Source of the DNA: Thermodesulfovibrionales bacterium
GTDB taxonomy: Bacteria > Nitrospirota > Thermodesulfovibrionia > Thermodesulfovibrionales > SM23-35
DNA: 12,366 bases
Assembly: GCA_022013235.1 (NCBI GenBank)
Contig: JAKLQR010000058.1
Location: 1 to 12,366, forward strand
Reading direction: 5' to 3'
Part shown: positions 6,827 to 12,366 of the stretch, piece after piece
Layout of the letters: each line of letters begins with the position of its first letter
Position numbering within the stretch: the stretch's first letter is position 1
The notes under the pieces: model-generated
What the model was told of the DNA's origin: nothing
Databases searched by the model: none
What the model saw: the letters and a program-made list of their open reading frames with translations, nothing else
Position numbers and translations under genes: made by a program

Positions 6827-7863
6827 CTTCGGAGGCGAAGGTTACCGGCGTCTGCAGTAACTGCCATACTATGCATAACAGCCAGGGCGGACAGGCTATG
6901 GCTCAGGATTACTCAAGCGCAAGCGGAGGCTTGGTTGATGATGCCTCTCCGAATTCCGCTTTACTTATTAACAGTTGCACAGGGTGTCATTTTAATAGCG
7001 GAACAACAACCATTACTGCCAATAACACCCCTATAGTTTTCAATGCACAGGACCCCGGACTATCAGCGCTTGCGGGCGGCAATTTTTATTATCCGGCTAC
7101 CGGACTTGGAGCAACAGCTAACAAAGGTCATAATGTGAAAAATATCTCTGCACAGGAAAGCTCTCCCATGAATGTTCCGCCAGGATTTAAGGCGAGCGTT
7201 ACGCTGCCAAACAGTGGTACGGGGCCTGCGAGTTGGGCGTCGCAGCTAACCTGCGCCGGCACATATGGGTGTCATGGCGACAGGGGTATTGCCGATGAAA
7301 CAAAATCCATCTTTGGAGCGCATCATCAGAATATCAACATAAACAGTTCATCCATTGCTGATAAAGTCTATAACAGTTATCGCTTCTTGTACGGTATTAA
7401 GGGCGCTGAGGACAGCGATTGGGAAAAAACCGTCTCAAGCACTGACCATAATGGTTACCAGGGGAATAGTTTATATGGCAGCGTAAATACAATAAGTTAC
7501 CTGTGCGGCGAATGCCATGGAAATTACCATGCGAATACGAATCTGGGAGGCACAAGCGCGGTGGGCGACAGCACTCCCTGGCGAAGGCATCCAGCTGATT
7601 TTGCCTTTAGCGGAGTGAGAGATAACAATTATACAGGCTCTGAATACGCTTTATATACTATTTATGATGTAATAGCGCCTGTAGCCGAAAGTTCTCCCAC
7701 AACGACGAACTCAGTAGTGAATTCGGGCAGCATTGTCATGTGCCTTTCCTGCCACAGGGCGCACGCATCACCGAATTTTAAAATGATGAGGTGGGATTAT
7801 AAAGGGTGGCCGGGAAATCTTGAAGATAATTATTGCGCTATGTGTCATACGTCTAAGCAATAG
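6730..7863 (+). CDS. OmcS-like hexaheme outer-surface cytochrome (candidate nanowire subunit)
   Basis: From GTG 6730 the product has 377 residues; the frame is open to TTG 6628, but 6730 gives a sensible signal peptide (MLKNSTN, then ALCFLLSALCSLLFAL, PSEA before K37). Neither start has a strong binding site. Heme sites are CSNCH 42-46, CTGCH 83-87, CAGTYGCH 175-182, CGECH 259-263, CLSCH 338-342 and CAMCH 369-373. Their order and surroundings follow Geobacter OmcS as I recall it: CxxCHTMHNSxGG at the N-terminus, KGHN after the second site, a WxRHPA-type segment after the fourth, CLSCHRAHAS at the fifth, and a sixth heme at the extreme C-terminus. In the OmcS filament the His of TMHNS ligates a heme of the adjacent subunit; here that residue is His49. 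The third site is CX5CH instead of CxxCH. It probably acts outside the cell in long-range electron transfer. Confidence 0.85.
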   Translation: MLKNSTNSKNTITSINALCFLLSALCSLLFALPSEAKVTGVCSNCHTMHNSQGGQAMAQDYSSASGGLVDDASPNSALLINSCTGCHFNSGTTTITANNTPIVFNAQDPGLSALAGGNFYYPATGLGATANKGHNVKNISAQESSPMNVPPGFKASVTLPNSGTGPASWASQLTCAGTYGCHGDRGIADETKSIFGAHHQNININSSSIADKVYNSYRFLYGIKGAEDSDWEKTVSSTDHNGYQGNSLYGSVNTISYLCGECHGNYHANTNLGGTSAVGDSTPWRRHPADFAFSGVRDNNYTGSEYALYTIYDVIAPVAESSPTTTNSVVNSGSIVMCLSCHRAHASPNFKMMRWDYKGWPGNLEDNYCAMCHTSKQ

Positions 7864-8014
7864 CAAAGAGCCGTGAGCTAAGAGCAAAGGGCGAAGAGCA
7901 TGAAAAACAGGAAGTTAACACGGTTTACTTGGTTTACTGAGTTTACCCAGTTCTAACACAATAAACCTTGTAAACCATGCAAACTGTGTAAACTTAATGC
8001 TCTTTGCTCTTACT
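7862..8014. repeat. Best-preserved composite heptad/nonamer hairpin repeat, intergenic
   Basis: Five opening heptads lie at 7862-7896: AGCAAAG, AGCCGTG, AGCTAAG, AGCAAAG, GGCGAAG. After AGCATGAAAAACAGG come nonamers at 7912-7956 (AAGTTAACA, CGGTTTACT, TGGTTTACT, GAGTTTACC, CAGTTCTAA) and complementary nonamers at 7957-7992 (CACAATAAA, CCTTGTAAA, CCATGCAAA, CTGTGTAAA). The closing arm is CTTAATGCTCTTTGCTCTTA. It fills most of the gap before the propeller gene and is not part of a gene, except that the stop TAG of the OmcS-like gene (7861-7863) overlaps its first base pair positions. Confidence 0.88.
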
Positions 8015-8018
8015 AATA

Positions 8019-8034
8019 TGGCATAGCTTTTGCT
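8019..8034 (+). promoter_or_regulatory. Sigma-54 (RpoN) type -24/-12 promoter
   Basis: TGGCATAGCTTTTGCT matches the TGGCAC-N5-TTGCW consensus with exact spacing between GG (8020-8021) and GC (8032-8033); the only deviation is T for C at the sixth position. It lies in the intergenic gap just after the composite repeat and would start transcription near 8045, leaving about 50 bases before ATG 8096. It would need an enhancer-binding activator; no clear upstream palindromic site was identified apart from the repeat itself. Confidence 0.65.
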
Positions 8035-8062
8035 TAAATATATTTAGGGGAATTTTGCAAAA

Positions 8063-8083
8063 AGCGAAGTGCTAAGTGCAGAG
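8063..8083. repeat. Three isolated heptads next to a ribosome binding site
   Basis: AGCGAAG, TGCTAAG and TGCAGAG follow each other without gap and resemble the opening heptads at 7862-7896. They end three bases before the AGGAGGG ribosome binding site of the next gene. This looks like a fragment of the same repeat family. Confidence 0.5.
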
Positions 8084-8085
8084 AC

Positions 8086-8092
8086 AGGAGGG
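8086..8092 (+). promoter_or_regulatory. Ribosome binding site deciding the propeller-gene start
   Basis: AGGAGGG ends three bases before ATG 8096. It supports this start over the in-frame TTG at 8069, which would add only nine residues encoded by the heptad fragment. Confidence 0.75.
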
Positions 8093-8095
8093 AAT

Positions 8096-10219
8096 ATGAA
8101 AAGGTATTATAAATTTCCAATAACTGCCTTCTTTTGTCTTTATTTCGTCCTCTCTATGTTCATGAGAGGACAGGCGGAAAATGTGTCCAATGTATCCATA
8201 AGTCCTAATCCCTTTAACCCTTATCCCACTGATAATCAGAGTACTACCATTTCCTATACTTTGACTAATTCCGCTCTCCTCTGGCTGAGGATTTATGATT
8301 TAGGCGATACTCTCAAGCGAAAACTGGTAACTCCTTCTGACCGGATTAATCCAAATAGAACCAACCCGCCTGGCAACTATTCTGAAATATGGAATGGCAA
8401 GGATGATTTGGGTACTCTCGTACCGGAAGCCACCTATCCATTTTGTATTGATGATATAGCCTGGATAAGCACGTCATCTGATATCTCTTCTGGAGCTCAA
8501 TATCCCTATGATGTTGCGGTAAATCCCTCCAATAGCTTGATAATCTGGGTTGCCGACTCTGCCGGCAGACTTCTTAACTCTGCGAACGGCGGTTCTTCCT
8601 GGGCACAGGTATCATATGGAGGGAGCGGCGTTGCATATGGCATTGCAATAAGCAGCAACGGGCAGAAGATCTACGTTCTGGAAAGCGCGAACAGGAGATT
8701 GTATTATTCCACAGACGGCGGTGGAACATGGAACAATTATTCATTATGGGGGCCAATGAGTGCGGTTCCCCGTGACATAACCTGTAGTGGTGATGGAACT
8801 GTCCTGTATGCAGTAGACAGTAATACGAATAGAGTTTACAAGTCTACGGACTCGGGAGCAAACTGGAATAGCGGAGTTCAGCCCACAGGAGCCACCGTGC
8901 TTACTGGAGTTGCTGTTGATCCGAATAACAGCAATATTATCCTGGTGGCTGATCGGGGAGCGAATAAAATTTATAAATCAACCAATGGGGGGGTGGATTT
9001 TACCCCTATCCTCAGCTCTTCAGGCACAGGAGACGGACAGCTCAGCGGACCTTATCAGGTCTCTATTGATACGAACGGACATTACTGGGTTAGTGAACGG
9101 GGGAACTATCGCGTCCAGCAATTCGATTCCGGCAATAACTGGGTGATGACTGTGGGCGGAATAGGTGCAGGCGCCGGCAACTATCAGTTTAATACCAATA
9201 GTGTAAGCCTAGGTGTCTTTGTCGCTTCTTTCAGCGGACAGCAGTCCTTATATGTTGCTGATTATTACAATAAAAAGATCAAGCGATTTGCCTATGACAA
9301 CTACACCTCCGACATCATAGTATCATCCGATAAAATTCCACCAGCTGCCATAACCAATCTTGCGACAACAGGGACAGTCGGATCTTATTCTGCGCAATTG
9401 ACATGGACAGCGCCCGGCGATGACGGCAGTACAGGGCAGGCGTCGAGCTATGACGTAAGATATTCTAAATCACCAATTACCACAGATGCTGCATTTTCTT
9501 CAGCCACACAGGCTACGGGAGAGCCTGCGCCTTCTCCGACAGGAATTACGGAATATTTCGCCGTTACAGGCATGGAATCCAATACTACCTATTATTTTGC
9601 CGTAAAAACCAGGGATGAGGCTCTCAATACATCCGGTTTATCCACTCCCAGCCCCTCGGGGAAGACAGGCCTTCTCTATGGCTATAATATGGTTTCCTGT
9701 CCCCTGCAGCCAAGCCCTAATACTTCCAGTGCTGTATTCGGTGACGATGCCGGGTTAAACTGGATGTATTACTGGCATTCTACATGGACAGGCGCGGGCG
9801 ACCCTGATTCTGCCGGTTATTATGGAGATGAATATGGACGGCCCAATCCCCCCTATCGGGCTAAAACTATTGTCCCGGGAAGAGGCATTTACCTTTTGTC
9901 ATTCAAAACAGATAATCCTACTGATGCATCAGGCACGGAAATCACAGATGCCTCGTATGTCCTCTCTTTAGACGCAGGCTGGAACCTGATCGGGAATCCT
10001 TATGGAACAGCAGTAAATCTGAGTTCCTGTTATGTGACCTATACCTCTACAATAACCTATGCGAATGCTGTAGCCTCAGTCTGGATAGGAAATGCACTTT
10101 ATATATGGAACGGGAGCGCCTATGACTCTATCCTATGGAATGTAGCTCAGTTAGAGCCGTGGAAGGGTTACTGGATATTCTCGTACTATGACCTGGATTT
10201 AATAATTTATAAGCCTTAA
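8096..10219 (+). CDS. Secreted FlgD-Ig / beta-propeller / FN3 protein
   Basis: The 707-residue product starts at ATG 8096 behind AGGAGGG. The signal peptide ends MFMRGQA at residue 27. Residues about 32-118 resemble a FlgD-type Ig domain (ISPNPFNPYPT, YSEIWNGKDDLGTLVPEATY). Residues 130-400 form a beta-propeller with four Asp-box-like turns (SANGGSSW, STDGGGTW, STDSGANW, STNGGVDF, near 162, 205, 250 and 295) and NHL-like blades after them (GTGDGQLSGPYQV, LYVADYYNKKIKRF). An FN3 domain covers about 415-520 (PPAAITNLATT to TYYFAVKTRDEALN). The C-terminal 180 residues carry a beta-rich module with LDAGWNLIGNPYG and LEPWKGYWI. There are no heme motifs. It is probably exported and may bind or scaffold surface cytochromes; propeller or NHL proteins are common beside such genes. 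Its own sigma-54 promoter lies upstream. Confidence 0.87.
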   Translation: MKRYYKFPITAFFCLYFVLSMFMRGQAENVSNVSISPNPFNPYPTDNQSTTISYTLTNSALLWLRIYDLGDTLKRKLVTPSDRINPNRTNPPGNYSEIWNGKDDLGTLVPEATYPFCIDDIAWISTSSDISSGAQYPYDVAVNPSNSLIIWVADSAGRLLNSANGGSSWAQVSYGGSGVAYGIAISSNGQKIYVLESANRRLYYSTDGGGTWNNYSLWGPMSAVPRDITCSGDGTVLYAVDSNTNRVYKSTDSGANWNSGVQPTGATVLTGVAVDPNNSNIILVADRGANKIYKSTNGGVDFTPILSSSGTGDGQLSGPYQVSIDTNGHYWVSERGNYRVQQFDSGNNWVMTVGGIGAGAGNYQFNTNSVSLGVFVASFSGQQSLYVADYYNKKIKRFAYDNYTSDIIVSSDKIPPAAITNLATTGTVGSYSAQLTWTAPGDDGSTGQASSYDVRYSKSPITTDAAFSSATQATGEPAPSPTGITEYFAVTGMESNTTYYFAVKTRDEALNTSGLSTPSPSGKTGLLYGYNMVSCPLQPSPNTSSAVFGDDAGLNWMYYWHSTWTGAGDPDSAGYYGDEYGRPNPPYRAKTIVPGRGIYLLSFKTDNPTDASGTEITDASYVLSLDAGWNLIGNPYGTAVNLSSCYVTYTSTITYANAVASVWIGNALYIWNGSAYDSILWNVAQLEPWKGYWIFSYYDLDLIIYKP

Positions 10220-10226
10220 GAAAAAA

Positions 10227-10230
10227 GGAG
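10227..10230 (+). promoter_or_regulatory. Ribosome binding site fixing the FN3-protein start upstream of the repeat
   Basis: GGAG within AAAAAAGGAGAAAGGG lies seven bases before ATG 10238. It shows that translation begins before the inserted palindrome at 10298-10367 and not after it. No in-frame start codon follows the palindrome before the hydrophobic segment. Confidence 0.75.
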
Positions 10231-10237
10231 AAAGGGT

Positions 10238-11209
10238 ATGCTGAATAAAATATATCGACTTCTCTTAATTATAAGTTCAAAAGTAATGTCACTCGTCTGT
10301 CATTCCCGCTTGTCGGGAATCTTTCATAGTCTTAAACCAGAAGGATTGCGGACAAGCCGCAATGACAGAAATCGCCACGGAGGTGTTGTTTTACTTATAA
10401 ACTTATTAGTAATTATATTAATCACAATAATTTTTCCGGCCTCTGCTTATTCAAATGACTGGAATATTACCCTTAAAGTCTCGGGTGGCGAAATTTATGA
10501 TTATTGCATTGCGGGGGTAAAAGAAGGCGCATATGATACGCTGGACAGATTGTGGGACATGCCGGCGCCTCCGGGCAGTTTAAACACCGAGTATATTTAT
10601 GCGTATTTCCCTCATCCGGAATGGAATGATGTTTTTGAGAAATTTCGTCAGGATATCAGGGCGGCTGATCTGCCGAAGGAGTGGATATTTGAGGTTGTCT
10701 CAAATATATCCGGCAATTTCACCATTCAATGGCCTGATATAAGAAATTCAATACCTGACAAAGATGCTGCATTCGTAGATATAGAGGGAAGTGGAATGGA
10801 GATCGACATGCATGCCGTTTCTCAATTTGTTTTTACAAATAGTGCTGATTATCCGAGAAGGTTTCTGGTAAGGATTTCACAACAGGAGATCCCTGTGCCT
10901 GCACCGCCGAAGAATTTACAGGGAAAACCGGTTCAGAACAGCAAATCAGTATTATTGCATTGGAGGGAGAATTATGAACTTGATCTGGCCGGATACAATG
11001 TGTACCGGAGCGCTACGCCGGGGAGCGGATACCAGAGGATAAAGTACTCAGTAATCGCTGAACATAAATTTGCGGATACCCAGAAGATAGTGCAGGGCCG
11101 GACTTATTATTATGTTGTTACTGCTGTGAACGAGGCCGGTGGAGAGAGCGGATATTCGAATGAAGTTGAAGTTATTGCGGCGAAAGGCAAAGCAGGTAAA
11201 GGCAAATAA
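10238..11209 (+). CDS. Secreted protein with C-terminal FN3 domain and repeat-interrupted signal region
   Basis: The 323-residue product begins 18 bases after the propeller gene with a strong ribosome binding site. Its N-terminus is odd: a short hydrophobic stretch (residues 7-20), a basic polar segment about 28 residues long encoded by a 70-bp palindrome, then the real signal-like core VVLLINLLVIILITIIF (50-66) and PASA before Y71. Residues 74-215 form a beta-rich region that I do not recognise (NDWNITLKVSGG, RFLVRISQQEIPVP). Residues about 223-315 are an FN3 domain (PPKNLQGKPV, LAGYNVYRSATPGSGY, GRTYYYVVTAVNEAGGESGY). The tail is AAKGKAGKGK. There are no heme motifs. Shared FN3 domains and close spacing suggest a partner of the upstream propeller protein at the cell surface. 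The long n-region may impair export, or the first hydrophobic stretch may act as an anchor. Confidence 0.82.
   Translation: MLNKIYRLLLIISSKVMSLVCHSRLSGIFHSLKPEGLRTSRNDRNRHGGVVLLINLLVIILITIIFPASAYSNDWNITLKVSGGEIYDYCIAGVKEGAYDTLDRLWDMPAPPGSLNTEYIYAYFPHPEWNDVFEKFRQDIRAADLPKEWIFEVVSNISGNFTIQWPDIRNSIPDKDAAFVDIEGSGMEIDMHAVSQFVFTNSADYPRRFLVRISQQEIPVPAPPKNLQGKPVQNSKSVLLHWRENYELDLAGYNVYRSATPGSGYQRIKYSVIAEHKFADTQKIVQGRTYYYVVTAVNEAGGESGYSNEVEVIAAKGKAGKGK
10271..10406. repeat. Outer inverted repeat enclosing the 70-bp palindrome
   Basis: ATAAGTTCAAAAGTAA at 10271-10286 is inverted as TTACTTATAAACTTAT at 10391-10406, with 14 of 16 positions matching. The smaller GC-richer palindrome lies between the arms. 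The whole structure is in the coding frame of the FN3 protein, and the right arm encodes the first part of its hydrophobic signal core (LLINL). Confidence 0.6.
10298..10367. repeat. 70-bp TGTCATT...AATGACA palindromic element inside a coding region
   Basis: The left end TGTCATTCCCGCTTGTCGGG is inverted at the right end as GCGGACAAGCCGCAATGACA with few mismatches. Elements with TGTCATTCCCGC ends are a common short non-autonomous repeat type in several bacterial groups. This copy interrupts the N-terminal codons of the FN3 protein without breaking the frame or adding a stop, and encodes a basic polar segment (VCHSRLSGIFHSLKPEGLRT, then SRND). Confidence 0.8.
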
Positions 11210-11238
11210 GATTTCAGGAAAACGGAGGATTGTAAAAC

Positions 11239-12366
11239 ATGTCTTTCTTTTCTGATAGGTCATTCACGAGTATACTCTGTGCATTGGTTCTCCTTTTATT
11301 TTCGGTTACATTTGCTGTTCGGGATGTATATGCTCCACCACCACCACCGCCTTTGCCAACTTATACCATCTCAGCACATGGAAGAAGCGATTACGGGGTC
11401 AACCGTTCCAGCCTTTCTTCTTTTGGCTATTCAATAGGAAATTGCGCTCACTGCCATGAGCAGCATGCAAGCATTGGGGGGTCCGAGCCAGCCCCTCCCG
11501 GTTACTATGGCGACCCTGCTATAGATCTTAAGTATATGCTGTTTTATAATAACCATGTAAGTCAAACGGACAACTTTTGTTTTAAATGTCATACAGGTAC
11601 AACTTCTTATCAAGGAACACTGGGGTATCTCTATAACTATAGCTACAGTTACCGTGCCGGAGGCTGGACTTCAGATCCGCTGAATGACATTCTTGAGGCC
11701 TTTACTAACCCACCGAGCATTTCATCGCACAACCTCAATAATATAAGAACCTTTCTTGCTGCTCAATCCTGGGGATATACTAATGATTCAAACCCCTGCG
11801 GGGGCTGCCACAATCCCCACAGAGCACAGAAGGATCCTCACACATCCGGCAGCAGGGGGTGGCCGGTTTCACTGCCGAGTCAGCATAGCGCTGATAATAA
11901 CGAATGGGGTCTCTGGGGGGATAACATTTTAGATAACACTCCTTATGGCGCGTCTACAGAGAGGATGAGCAATTATGTTGGCGCCCTGAAATACCAGGCT
12001 CCATACCGTTCAGGGTCAACTGTTACCTATGAGCCCGATGGCTCTGCACTGCAGGGTGGGTCAAACCTGACTGACTATGCAACTTTCTGTCAGGACTGCC
12101 ATTCAAGTCCTATGTCTGCTTATGGTCTTTCTCATACTCCTATTGATTGGGCTACCTCAGCCGGTGATAAGCATGGGAAAAGGGCTGCTAATGCCACAAG
12201 TGGTAATTATATTGATATCGATGCCCCATTCTCAAATACATCCGGAGGTCAGTACGTCCTTGCCTGCACCGACTGTCATGAGCCACATGGCGCACCTAAC
12301 CTTATGTTGATAAGAAAAGAGGTAAACGGAGCAGCGCTATCCGGGACTATTTCTACACTTACTCCT
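11239..12366 (+). CDS. Multiheme c-type cytochrome, N-terminal part (3' end outside window)
   Basis: From ATG 11239, with GGAGG at 11224-11228, the frame stays open for 376 codons to the window edge. The signal peptide is MSFFSDRSFTSILCALVLLL followed by FSVTFA (cut likely after Ala26), or possibly by cleavage at VYA before a run of six prolines at residues 33-38. CxxCH motifs seen are CAHCH 69-73, CFKCH 114-118, CGGCH 187-191, CQDCH 284-288 and CTDCH 343-347; more are likely beyond the edge. The opening HGRSDYGVNR, then GYSIGNCAHCHEQHASIGG, is typical of large extracytoplasmic cytochromes of Geobacter-like bacteria. Spacing between hemes is wide, so this is not a paired-CxxCH wire like the two upstream proteins. 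It sits 29 bases after the FN3 gene and probably shares its transcript. It is probably an exported electron-transfer protein. Confidence 0.87.
   Translation, partial: MSFFSDRSFTSILCALVLLLFSVTFAVRDVYAPPPPPPLPTYTISAHGRSDYGVNRSSLSSFGYSIGNCAHCHEQHASIGGSEPAPPGYYGDPAIDLKYMLFYNNHVSQTDNFCFKCHTGTTSYQGTLGYLYNYSYSYRAGGWTSDPLNDILEAFTNPPSISSHNLNNIRTFLAAQSWGYTNDSNPCGGCHNPHRAQKDPHTSGSRGWPVSLPSQHSADNNEWGLWGDNILDNTPYGASTERMSNYVGALKYQAPYRSGSTVTYEPDGSALQGGSNLTDYATFCQDCHSSPMSAYGLSHTPIDWATSAGDKHGKRAANATSGNYIDIDAPFSNTSGGQYVLACTDCHEPHGAPNLMLIRKEVNGAALSGTISTLTP

Noticed and set aside
7862..8014. Possible CRISPR array, because of regularly spaced short repeats
   Set aside because: Units are 7 and 9 bp, directly adjacent and mirrored across a centre; there are no 23-40 bp repeats, unique spacers or cas genes.
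12077..12310. 77-codon plus-strand open frame near the right edge
   Set aside because: It is a frame-shifted shadow of the cytochrome that begins at 11239 and carries two CxxCH motifs in this interval.

Overview
The window is one strand of a dense, apparently co-directional gene cluster (all genes on +) devoted to secreted multiheme c-type cytochromes and the lipoproteins and secreted beta-rich proteins that accompany them. The genes it shows in full or in part carry 52 CxxCH heme motifs plus one unusual CX5CH. Moderate GC, paired-CxxCH cytochromes, an OmcS-like hexaheme protein, a -24/-12 (sigma-54) type promoter and abundant intergenic inverted repeats fit an anaerobic, metal- or electrode-type respirer of the Nitrospirota (Thermodesulfovibrionia-like) or Desulfobacterota/Geobacterales. 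That assignment is inference, because no rRNA or taxonomic marker is present.

Layout. 1-309: 3' end of a TolB-N/CsgG-like protein. 406-1458: a second such protein with two tandem copies of the fold. 1449-3104: a lipoprotein with duplicated SurA-N plus parvulin units. 3101-5083: a 26-heme putative lipoprotein made of paired CxxCH units. 5253-6485: a 16-heme periplasmic cytochrome. 6730-7863: an OmcS-like hexaheme cytochrome. 8096-10219: a secreted FlgD-Ig/beta-propeller/FN3 protein behind a good sigma-54 promoter. 10238-11209: a secreted FN3 protein. 11239 to the end: a cytochrome with 5 hemes so far, cut by the window edge. The first four genes overlap or nearly touch and look translationally coupled.

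How they may work together (inference): the OmcS-like protein matches the order of heme sites and the TMHNS segment of the Geobacter nanowire subunit. A dedicated prolyl-isomerase/chaperone lipoprotein, long heme-chain proteins that could span the periplasm, and propeller/FN3 proteins that could serve secretion or surface attachment would together form an extracellular cytochrome filament or conduit locus.

The most unusual layer is the DNA between and at the starts of the genes. A family of composite hairpin repeats (about five 7-bp units, then 9-bp units, then their inverted complements) recurs four times, with GC-rich REP-like palindromes and a 70-bp TGTCATT palindrome nested in similar positions. 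In at least four genes the repeat runs into the coding sequence and its 3' arm encodes the start and/or the hydrophobic core of the signal peptide. Three cytochrome genes end exactly at a repeat boundary. This looks like repeat elements being turned into secretion signals, and it is the most testable novelty here.
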